A DNA stretch of 64,000 bases from Parabacteroides massiliensis (GTDB lineage Bacteria > Bacteroidota > Bacteroidia > Bacteroidales > Tannerellaceae), in assembly GCF_900155425.1 (NCBI RefSeq), contig NZ_LT700190.1, forward strand, positions 372,001 through 436,000, read 5' to 3'. Of this stretch, positions 1-6,377 are shown in pieces (position 1 is the stretch's first letter; every line of letters begins with the position of its first letter). The notes under the pieces are model-generated. The model had not been told where the DNA came from. It did not search any database and saw only the letters and a list, made by a program, of their open reading frames with translations. The translations under genes were made by a program, and so were the position numbers.

Positions 1-87
1 GGCATAATGTATTCTCAAAGGGGATGAAAGGGATAGGCATTTGACTTTTATTATTACAACTTTTGAGTTGTAGTAATTCATATTAGC

Positions 88-822
88 TTATCTAAATCTG
101 GCAGCACGTTCAGCCAGTACTGCTTTTACTTCTTCCTCCAGATAGGGGAGTCTTATCAATTTGTAGTTAAGGAGTGTCGGATGGAACACTGCCAGCCAAC
201 AGGCTTCGATTTCGATGCCGTAATTCTTCTTGAGAATATACCGGTACCCGGACTGTTGCATGGCATAGTGATAGTAGGAACAATCCGGGAGGTGTGAGAG
301 TACTCCCAATCCCATAGTATGATTGTAGGAATCCCGGATGACGTTCCCATCCTGGTCTATCAGGTTCTTGCTCCGCTTCCAGTCCAACATCAGGTTACAT
401 ACATGGAAATCCAATGAATCAATTGTACCTGCCACTCGGCTTTCTTCGTCATAGATAGTCCACTCGGTACGATAAGGAACCATCGGATGCTCTGTGATGA
501 AATTCTTGAACTGCCAGAAAACATCTGACTCGTCATGCGGCAAAGAAAGCAAATAGTTTTCGATATTGGCATGGAGCTTGGTGCCCAAATGGGTCTGGTG
601 TTCCCATTCGGCAATCAGTTCCTCCGGTGAGCAACCCCGTCTCTGGGCTACAAATGAGGCTACCCGTTCCTTATCGAAAGGAGCAAAATAGGACGCAATG
701 ATTTCCGTCCAGCTATCCATCTTACCTAGTCTGTCATGGGTATAAATATGCGGTTCTTCATCGAAAAAGATGTGGTTGTCTCTTTCGTGCCAATTATTAT
801 TATTGTATTTCAATCGGTTCAT
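88..822 (-). CDS. PD-(D/E)XK superfamily nuclease-like protein
   Basis: A 244-aa protein with the layout of RecB/Cas4-type PD-(D/E)XK nucleases. GTKLHANIENYL (about 80-91) is the usual helix motif, E120 sits in RTEW, D135 in GTID, and DWK at 147-149 supplies the acidic-x-lysine pair. Such proteins cut DNA during recombination or repair, often together with a helicase; a UvrD-type helicase is encoded in the same element at 6.4-8.8 kb but is not adjacent. It begins after an AT-rich stretch at 823-886. A weak hairpin at about 52-79 follows its stop and may terminate it. The fold assignment is fairly safe; the biological role is inferred. Confidence 0.75.
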   Translation of the reverse strand: MNRLKYNNNNWHERDNHIFFDEEPHIYTHDRLGKMDSWTEIIASYFAPFDKERVASFVAQRRGCSPEELIAEWEHQTHLGTKLHANIENYLLSLPHDESDVFWQFKNFITEHPMVPYRTEWTIYDEESRVAGTIDSLDFHVCNLMLDWKRSKNLIDQDGNVIRDSYNHTMGLGVLSHLPDCSYYHYAMQQSGYRYILKKNYGIEIEACWLAVFHPTLLNYKLIRLPYLEEEVKAVLAERAARFR

Positions 823-886
823 TATTAGTGCTATTTGCTTGTTCTACAGGACAAATTTATATCATACCCCCCCCGAAGGGGGTATC

Positions 887-1300
887 TCAGTTGGCAGGAT
901 TGTCGATACCCTTTATTATATTCATCAGTTCTTCATCTGCTAAAGTTATGGCTTTAGCGTGAATAGGTTCACAATCATCTTCGATTTCTTCTCTACCGTT
1001 ATAGAAGCCATAATACATCAGTTCCTCATTACCTTCGTCATCAGCAACCGTATATAATAGTTGGATTTGGACAGATTCTACTCCTTTGCCCTCTACATAA
1101 TGGGCATAAGTACAATTTAGTTCCAACATTTTAGATGGTCGTTCCTTTTTGTCCGGATAAATGCCGAACTCGTTTGCGTAATATTCGGGAGAATCCGAAT
1201 AATCGTTTCCATTCTCGGAAACGTAATATTTAAGTGCTTCTCTCATGCTATGAATGGCAGAGAAATATCTTTCTTTGAGTGTTAAGGTGTCCATAATCAT
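887..1300 (-). CDS. hypothetical protein, 137 aa
   Basis: Acidic soluble protein with no recognised domain, no signal peptide and no membrane segment. The middle (LNCTYAHYVEGKGVESVQIQ followed by a second strand pair) reads as antiparallel beta sheet. The first ATG is used here; a second ATG two codons later is equally possible. Plus-strand CAAAAATATA just upstream is the complement of a weak -7 box. Typical of the small single-gene units of this element. Confidence 0.6.
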   Translation of the reverse strand: MIMDTLTLKERYFSAIHSMREALKYYVSENGNDYSDSPEYYANEFGIYPDKKERPSKMLELNCTYAHYVEGKGVESVQIQLLYTVADDEGNEELMYYGFYNGREEIEDDCEPIHAKAITLADEELMNIIKGIDNPAN

Positions 1301-1383
1301 TGTTTTATTCTATGCAAAAATATAAAAAACATTGGACATAAAAGAAAACCAAACGGATTATAATATCAAGCAAGTAGGTCGTG

Positions 1384-1400
1384 ACTCTCTCATTGAAGCC
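1384..1400 (-). repeat. element A 17-mer, copy 1
   Basis: Plus-strand ACTCTCTCATTGAAGCC. A GGGAACG/CGTTCCC hairpin lies at 1432-1451, between this copy and the end of the 1496-1753 gene. Confidence 0.7.
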
Positions 1401-1495
1401 AATCCATTTACTTTGGTAAAAATACTTGATAGGGAACGTGAGCGCGTTCCCGAAAGGGCAAATTAAATGGGTCGAATAAATCAGATGAAACAAAC

Positions 1496-1753
1496 TCAAA
1501 GTTCATCTAACAAGGCTTCTATCGATTTGAGTTGTATTTTACCGTCTAGGTGATCTTTGACCTGTTGCAAAGCTTCTTTTAATTCCTTCATTATGTCCCT
1601 TTTGTGCCCCATGCATTCTTCCGGCTGGATGATTTTGAACTGTTCATCTTGGTATTTAACAGCACCGCAAATCTTTCCGTCATGGCCGCAGATGGTATCA
1701 GTTTCACTTAGCCATAACATACCGCAGGGGAATTGTGTCTTTATCATTCCCAT
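1496..1753 (-). CDS. hypothetical protein, 85 aa
   Basis: Small protein with four cysteines in its N-terminal half (CGMLW, CGHDGKICG) and a leucine-rich amphipathic C-terminal helix. Its start lies directly after the stop of a decayed YoeB-like toxin gene, so it was probably translated with it. A third-codon ATG (MIKTQF) is an alternative start. Function unknown. Confidence 0.6.
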   Translation of the reverse strand: MGMIKTQFPCGMLWLSETDTICGHDGKICGAVKYQDEQFKIIQPEECMGHKRDIMKELKEALQQVKDHLDGKIQLKSIEALLDEL

Positions 1754-2021
1754 TTACTTATCTTTATAGTGTCCTTCTATTTCAATAACCATGACGGTAA
1801 CGGTTTCATCATAGATGTCATATATCAACCTGTCATGTGCCGTTGTCCGTCTTGAATAGCTGACAGAGTTTCCTGCCTTTAAAGGTTCCGGGTGTCCGGT
1901 CCCTGTACGGGGGCCATGATTTCTTCAAGAAGACTCACCAGTTTTTTGTAGAGTACAAGATTGGACTTTTTGTATTTGGGTGTGGTTTTGTCGCACCCTT
2001 TGAAAATTCAATCTTGTACAT
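1754..2021 (-). pseudogene. YoeB/Txe-family toxin, two frameshifts
   Basis: Three reading-frame pieces in series match the YoeB/Txe ribosome-dependent mRNase family: MYKIEFSKG from the ATG at 2021, then YKKSNLVLYKKLVSLLEEI in a second frame, then GTGHPEPLKAGNSVSYSRR followed by TAHDRLIYDIYDETV and IEIEGHYKDK in a third, ending at TAA 1754. The conserved EPLK, YSRRI/T, HDRLIY and GHY residues are all visible. The total of 268 nt is not a multiple of three, so the gene cannot give a full product. The start overlaps the antitoxin stop (TGATG), as in intact yefM-yoeB pairs. Confidence 0.75.
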
Positions 2022-2275
2022 CATAACGTATCCAATAAGTCGTGAAGTTCTTCTTTGGTATTGCAGACGATTGTTTCCCGGTTTTTGTATTGCCTACGTG
2101 CTTCCTCTATCTTCTGTTCAAATTTGTGGGTGGTTGTAATATCACTGTCGTAGACGGGTGTCAGCATGTAGGAGCGTTTGCCTCTGCGTCTGATAACAAT
2201 TTGTTAGCCTTGATCTGCCATGTCAACCCAAGAGGCTTGCTTGTCCCTAAATTCCCTTGATGTTACTTGTAGCAT
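2021..2275 (-). pseudogene. YefM/Phd-family antitoxin, in-frame stop
   Basis: 85 codons starting MLQVTSREFRDKQASWVDMA and continuing QIVIRRRGKRSYMLTPV, which matches the Phd/YefM DNA-binding antitoxin family. Codon 24 is TAA where the family has a sense codon (DQG-stop-QIVIRR), so only a 23-residue stub is made unless translation restarts. It overlaps the decayed toxin by one base. Both partners are inactivated, so this is a dead toxin-antitoxin locus inside element A. Confidence 0.75.
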
Positions 2276-2284
2276 ACTGTTCTT

Positions 2285-2326
2285 TTCTTTTTATGTGTAC
2301 CAAAGTTGGTACACATAAAAAGAAAG
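2285..2326. promoter_or_regulatory. 42-bp perfect palindrome, likely TA operator
   Basis: Two 20-bp arms (left arm TTTCTTTTTATGTGTACCAA) flank a 2-bp centre. It lies 10 bp upstream of the antitoxin ATG, where YefM-type antitoxins bind palindromes containing TGTACA-like cores; here the core is TGTACC/GGTACA. It is intact although both genes are broken. Confidence 0.7.
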
Positions 2327-2370
2327 GCTATTATTCCGGAAGTACAAGCAGGAAATCTGTTTTTATGCTT

Positions 2371-2388
2371 TTGTAATGCGCATTACAA
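2371..2388. repeat. 18-bp perfect palindrome
   Basis: TTGTAATGCGCATTACAA is a perfect dyad of the kind bound by dimeric regulators. It lies between the dead TA locus and the 2572-3069 gene. A 58-codon open frame without an ATG near its beginning runs through the region on the minus strand and ends just past the palindrome; it is not called as a gene. Confidence 0.45.
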
Positions 2389-2571
2389 TTTCAGGTCCTG
2401 TTTTATTCAGCCGTTTGTGTCGTTTTGGCGTGTGTGTTGTTTGTGGGACAGGTTCTTTCTTAGTGCCTTGCTTCGACTTTTCCCCGTCCCTGTACGAGTG
2501 TTCCGGCTTTATTTTTTTGGCTCCTCCACCAGACTTTTATACTGCAGCCGCTAAAAAGCGGCTGGAATGCG

Positions 2572-3069
2572 TTACCATCCATAAACCTTGGCAACATGAG
2601 GGTACAAGCTCCGGGTGTATCGAGAAATATCCTTTTGTGTGTATGTACCGTTGTAAATCTTTTCTGTCAGGTTATCTATGTTCACACCTGGCTTAATCTC
2701 CCGGAATGTAATATAGTTTGTTCCGTCATGATGATGTTGGACTGCTTTCACCTGTTTGGTCTGAGTGTCTGCAAAGTATTCTATTTCACCTTCAGATAGT
2801 GAAGACAATATATTGCCAACATTATTGTCAATTATCCGGTATCCCGATTTTCGTCCGTTCCACAAGCCTAAATCCGCTATCAGAAGGATGTTTCCTTCCA
2901 AAAACATATCGAGATTGCTTATTTCGTCATCCTGCCAATTCCGCTTTTGTTCAGCGGCTTCTTCACAAATAGCCATTTCACTGGATGGATAGCCTTGTTC
3001 CTGTAACCATTCTTCTGCGCATTTCAGATCTTCATCTGTGATTTCGGTGGAGAATATTATCTTTTTCAT
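2572..3069 (-). CDS. hypothetical protein, 165 aa
   Basis: Soluble acidic protein with no recognised family. The N-terminus (ITDEDLKCAEEWLQEQGYPS) is helical; the middle is rich in beta strands (GNILLIADLGLWNGRKSGYR). No catalytic motif is evident. The first ATG is preceded at 40-50 nt by an ACAAAGTTA stretch on the plus strand, a plausible -7 box read on the minus strand. Confidence 0.65.
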   Translation of the reverse strand: MKKIIFSTEITDEDLKCAEEWLQEQGYPSSEMAICEEAAEQKRNWQDDEISNLDMFLEGNILLIADLGLWNGRKSGYRIIDNNVGNILSSLSEGEIEYFADTQTKQVKAVQHHHDGTNYITFREIKPGVNIDNLTEKIYNGTYTQKDISRYTRSLYPHVAKVYGW

Positions 3070-3185
3070 AACTATTTAATTATGTTCTTTATTATATCTA
3101 TCTATTTGATATACACAAAGTTACTTAAATTCAATGTGTTTATGAAATAGAAATTAAGAAAGCTCTTTCACCCTATATGGTTGAA

Positions 3186-3202
3186 ACATTTCCATTAAAG
3201 CC
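3186..3202 (-). repeat. element A 17-mer, copy 2
   Basis: Plus-strand ACATTTCCATTAAAGCC, lying 21 bp from the hairpin at 3224-3244. Confidence 0.7.
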
Positions 3203-3223
3203 ACTCCATATTACTGGCAGATA

Positions 3224-3244
3224 AGAACCTGATGGTCAGGTTCT
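3224..3244 (-). terminator. stem-loop after the 3292-3627 gene
   Basis: Perfect 9-bp stem AGAACCTGA/TCAGGTTCT with a 3-nt loop. In the minus-strand transcript the centre reads TGACCATCA, matching the loop of other element A hairpins. No U-tract follows, so a role in termination is inferred from its position about 50 nt after a stop codon. Confidence 0.6.
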
Positions 3245-3291
3245 GCAAATAGGGGAGTAGGGTGTTCCGAATGACCGGATCACCCTAGCAG

Positions 3292-3627
3292 TTAATTGAG
3301 AGTCAGAGATGGGAAATAGAGACCAGATATATTTCCGGTATAATTGTATTCGACCCCGTATATGCTAAAGGTCTTGGCATTTTTGGCTGCATCCATAATG
3401 GTTTGCACAATCTTCTTGTCATTGATGTAGCCGGTAAAGAAACAGGGATGCAGGAAAAACCTGTTATATCCTGACTTTGCCAACGGTGTTTGCTTCTGTT
3501 GGGGCACCTGCCAACCTAATGACTCAAATATGGCGGTAACCTCTTGTACGAACGCCCTATGTTGGTTGTCCGAATGTCCGGATAACCGACCGTATCCGGA
3601 ATTAATTAAAATGTGAACCTTTTCCAT
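3292..3627 (-). CDS. hypothetical protein, 111 aa
   Basis: Starts MEKVHILINSGYGRLSGHSD, with a glycine-rich loop after a first beta strand and histidines at several positions. Not assigned to a family. It begins only 3 nt after the stop of the 3631-4482 gene, so the two form an operon with that gene first. Confidence 0.65.
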   Translation of the reverse strand: MEKVHILINSGYGRLSGHSDNQHRAFVQEVTAIFESLGWQVPQQKQTPLAKSGYNRFFLHPCFFTGYINDKKIVQTIMDAAKNAKTFSIYGVEYNYTGNISGLYFPSLTLN

Positions 3628-3630
3628 AAT

Positions 3631-4482
3631 TCAAGAATATAGCATTTCGTCTGTCGGACGATCATGGGTTATGACAATGTTGCCTTGTTCTCTTAATTCT
3701 GATTGCGTGGCGTGAACGTGATCGGTACGATCATCCGGGTAAGTCAGACAGCCATCGGAGTGGCAATCCGGACAGATGTCTGTACCCATGGGAACCAACA
3801 AAAGGGTCTCACAATCGTTACACAATACCAGATCACCTTTATTATTGTTTCCCATGTAGGAATGAACAATCTCGTTTGACCGAATCAACACATTTCCAGA
3901 ATACCGAAATTCAAGTCCGGAAGTAAGGTCTTTCAGCATGATTGATTTGTCCTCCCTGATTGACTGCACCAGACAATTCCCGAACGGATACATATCATCT
4001 ACAGTGATAGTTTCATAGAGATTCAATGTCGGCAAGAACATACTAACGCCATTCACGTCAATAAAGGTCGCATCCTTTGGCAATAGAACCTCCATACCTT
4101 CTGTAAGGACATGAGAAGGTACCCCGGCCAAGTGGTAATCTAATGGAAAACCTTGGTCCGGGTCTGAAATCGGTGCTACCCCTTGGTAATAGGAACCATT
4201 CTCGGTCAGTGAGGGGTGCTTCACTTCCGGGTTGTATCCCTGTGGAGAGTTCTTGAAAGCCAGTTCGATGCCTATCTGACGAAGATACTCTTTATTTCTA
4301 TCCACGATACCGTTCATCTCTGCAAGCAATTCATAATAATCCTTGCCACCGAACACACCATAACCTCCGTAACAAGTCTCTTTGTACTTGTTGCCCTTAT
4401 CATCCGTCATATATACCGTAAACGGAACTCCGTTCCGGATTCTACGCTTGGTGTCTTGTGTAAACCAGCTAAACTGTCCCAT
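3631..4482 (-). CDS. hypothetical protein with C-terminal zinc-ribbon-like Cys pairs, about 283 aa
   Basis: The start MGQFSWFTQDTKRRIRNG is preferred over an upstream ATG because the preceding gene ends at 4494 and this kind of protein begins so in Bacteroidales mobile DNA. The mid region is rich in Gly and Tyr (CYGGYGVFGGKDYYELLAEMN). Near the C-terminus LVLCNDCETL and DICPDCHSDG give two CxxC pairs, a probable zinc ribbon. Function unknown. It is the first gene of an operon with 3292-3627. Confidence 0.7.
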   Translation of the reverse strand: MGQFSWFTQDTKRRIRNGVPFTVYMTDDKGNKYKETCYGGYGVFGGKDYYELLAEMNGIVDRNKEYLRQIGIELAFKNSPQGYNPEVKHPSLTENGSYYQGVAPISDPDQGFPLDYHLAGVPSHVLTEGMEVLLPKDATFIDVNGVSMFLPTLNLYETITVDDMYPFGNCLVQSIREDKSIMLKDLTSGLEFRYSGNVLIRSNEIVHSYMGNNNKGDLVLCNDCETLLLVPMGTDICPDCHSDGCLTYPDDRTDHVHATQSELREQGNIVITHDRPTDEMLYS

Positions 4483-4493
4483 AGTTATTGTTT

Positions 4494-4700
4494 TTAGAGT
4501 ATCAAATCTGCCCATACATCCGGTTCTTTCTTGATGTAGAATGCCATACAATCTATCAGGCTCCGTTTTGAGCCTACTTTAGCTACGGTAAATCCACCGT
4601 TGGCAATCTGTTCATCTGTTGCGATGAAGATGTAACCCTTATGTTTGGCCTCCGGTTTGAAGGGCTTAATCTGGCTTTTAAGTTTCTTGAAGTTTATCAT
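4494..4700 (-). CDS. hypothetical protein, 68 aa
   Basis: Small basic protein (MINFKKLKSQIKPFKPEAKH) whose stop lies 11 nt before the start of the next gene, so likely co-transcribed with it. No motif recognised. A TATATTTG box at about 4724-4731 (minus strand) is a good promoter for the three-gene operon. Confidence 0.6.
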   Translation of the reverse strand: MINFKKLKSQIKPFKPEAKHKGYIFIATDEQIANGGFTVAKVGSKRSLIDCMAFYIKKEPDVWADLIL

Positions 4701-4793
4701 CTTTTATCTCATTGATTATGATGCAAATATACAGAAATATAGGGAGTCTTCATAGTTCCGGAAAACAAAAGGGAAAGAGTAGTATCAGGTCGG

Positions 4794-4810
4794 ACTTTTC
4801 CATTATTGCG
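4794..4810 (-). repeat. element A 17-mer, copy 3
   Basis: Plus-strand ACTTTTCCATTATTGCG, with the hairpin at 4857-4876 behind it. This intergenic region (4701-4969) otherwise holds only the promoter of the 4494-4700 operon; a 254-bp open frame through it is considered chance. Confidence 0.65.
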
Positions 4811-4856
4811 GATACCATAAATACCCCACGATCGGCGATATTTCACCCATATTTCA

Positions 4857-4876
4857 GCAGACCGTGGTCGGTCTGC
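4857..4876 (-). terminator. stem-loop after the 4970-5449 gene
   Basis: Perfect 8-bp stem GCAGACCG/CGGTCTGC with a 4-nt loop; the minus-strand centre reads CCGACCACGG, the loop shared by this hairpin class. Confidence 0.6.
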
Positions 4877-4969
4877 GTTGGCAAGAAAACATGCCGATAC
4901 CCCTCTGTGTGAGTTGTTGCCGAACAAGGAAAGCTGTGTCAGCCTGCCTTGTCCGGATTCCAATATAGA

Positions 4970-5449
4970 CTATTCTTCCCCTTCGGATAGTTTGTCCTTG
5001 TACTTTTTATAGACATATTCGAGAAGGATACTTCTCATTACCTCTCTTTTCTCTTCCTCCGAATAATTGAAGTAATAAGTCTGTTCGTCACAATGGTGAT
5101 TCAGACGTTTCACCCTGCCTTTATATTCCCCTCGGCTGAAAAACTCTTGGGCTATCACACACACCGTTGTGTCTGTGTTCTCATATTGAAAATACACATC
5201 TACATATAATTTCCCGTTGCACCATGACAGCCTTTCGACTAAGCTGTCCCAATTATTGCCTTTTCTTCTGTCGGGATGAATATTCAAATCTTTACTTCTT
5301 GACTTGTCTCTGCCATAACCGGCTTCCTTCACGACTCTTACCAAGGTCGCATATTCCACCATGGAAAGCTCGGCTGGAGTAAGCTTGTTGATGATTTCTA
5401 TTTTCTTCTTCGGGGAGTATCTCTTGAAGATCTCTACGTTAATGTTCAT
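4970..5449 (-). CDS. hypothetical protein, 159 aa
   Basis: Basic protein starting MNINVEIFKRYSPKKKIEII, charged throughout, with beta-rich centre (GKLYVDVYFQYENTDTTVCV) and a helical C-terminus ending in acidic residues. No family recognised. A CAAATATA stretch near 5492-5499 is the complement of a TATATTTG box about 40 nt before the ATG. Confidence 0.65.
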   Translation of the reverse strand: MNINVEIFKRYSPKKKIEIINKLTPAELSMVEYATLVRVVKEAGYGRDKSRSKDLNIHPDRRKGNNWDSLVERLSWCNGKLYVDVYFQYENTDTTVCVIAQEFFSRGEYKGRVKRLNHHCDEQTYYFNYSEEEKREVMRSILLEYVYKKYKDKLSEGEE

Positions 5450-5563
5450 ATTCTTAAAGTTTGATGGTTAATATTCTAATTCATTAATAATCACAAATAT
5501 AGTATATTTATATAAGTTTTCCTAACCTATACAGAATATTAGCATTTAGGATAGGGGAGTGAA

Positions 5564-5580
5564 ACTCTTTCATTCAAGCT
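5564..5580 (-). repeat. element A 17-mer, copy 4
   Basis: Plus-strand ACTCTTTCATTCAAGCT; only a weak GGAG/CTCC pairing replaces the strong hairpin here. Confidence 0.6.
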
Positions 5581-5642
5581 ATCAATAACGATCTATAGGA
5601 GGACAGTATGGTTCTCCGGGTGGAAGAAGGAAGACAACCGTG

Positions 5643-5810
5643 TCAATCGAAATCTACCCGGCGATTCCGACGATACACCTTCTTTGAGGTGACTACATTG
5701 TGCCGTGGTACCGGTTTGCCGAAAGCCTGTATCTCCGCATCCCGGCTACCTTTGTGAAATGCTGCCAGAGGGGTGGATGGGGCATTACGCCTTTTCTTGC
5801 TCTTTTTCAT
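5643..5810 (-). CDS. small basic protein, 55 aa
   Basis: Starts MKKSKKRRNAPSTPLAAFHK and ends NRRVDFD. Highly basic at both ends, so nucleic-acid binding is possible. The frame is clean, begins with ATG, and is preceded by the usual AT-rich promoter stretch at 5811-5840. It was found by reading the gap between larger genes. Confidence 0.6.
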   Translation of the reverse strand: MKKSKKRRNAPSTPLAAFHKGSRDAEIQAFGKPVPRHNVVTSKKVYRRNRRVDFD

Positions 5811-5901
5811 AATCTAAACTTTTGATTTATACAAAAATACTTTTTATTTGTGTAGCAAGCTATTATATTGTTGTTGAATGTCTGTGTGCACCTGAGTTCG
5901 A

Positions 5902-5918
5902 ACTTTTTCATGCAGGCC
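5902..5918 (-). repeat. element A 17-mer, copy 5
   Basis: Plus-strand ACTTTTTCATGCAGGCC, 23 bp from the hairpin at 5942-5961. Confidence 0.55.
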
Positions 5919-5941
5919 ATTTATTGTTCGGAGTAGGAGGA

Positions 5942-5961
5942 AGGAGCCGGTGTCGGCTCCT
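5942..5961 (-). terminator. stem-loop after the 5970-6338 gene
   Basis: Perfect 8-bp stem AGGAGCCG/CGGCTCCT with a GTGT loop, beginning 8 nt after the stop codon at 5970. The transcript centre reads CCGACACCGG. Confidence 0.65.
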
Positions 5962-5969
5962 ATGGCGTA

Positions 5970-6338
5970 TCAGTCATACCATCTGATGTCAAACTGGAAA
6001 TTTGCGGACAGCTCGTGCCACCGGATGAACGTACTGGCAATCTCCAGAGAACGATGAAGGGAAGGGTAGGGGGGGACTGTAAACGGGAAATCACCGGGTA
6101 GCAGTTGGTACATATAGACCGGCACAGCCCTTATGTCATTCGTCAGAAAGACAAAGTGAAGGACGGGAACCATATCTGCATCTGTCTGTATAACGGACAG
6201 CATTTGTCTGTTACGGACAAAAAAATACCGCAAAGTAATTTGTTCTTTGCGGTATTTGATAAAAGTCTTTGAGTTTGCTGCCGTTTGAATGTCATTGATA
6301 CATTGCTGGCACTTGAGAAATACTTCTTTTCGATTCAT
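5970..6338 (-). CDS. hypothetical protein, 122 aa
   Basis: Unrecognised protein starting MNRKEVFLKCQQCINDIQTA. It follows the helicase gene by 39 nt with no visible promoter, so it is probably the distal gene of the helicase operon. Hydrophobic segments alternate with charged ones, without a clear membrane helix. Confidence 0.55.
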   Translation of the reverse strand: MNRKEVFLKCQQCINDIQTAANSKTFIKYRKEQITLRYFFVRNRQMLSVIQTDADMVPVLHFVFLTNDIRAVPVYMYQLLPGDFPFTVPPYPSLHRSLEIASTFIRWHELSANFQFDIRWYD

Positions 6339-6377
6339 AATTCTATTGTTAAAAATAAACCGAAAGAAACTAATTTT

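Noticed and set aside
4709-4963. 84-codon minus-strand frame
   Set aside because: It contains the 17-mer, the shared hairpin and the promoter of the next operon, so it is intergenic DNA.
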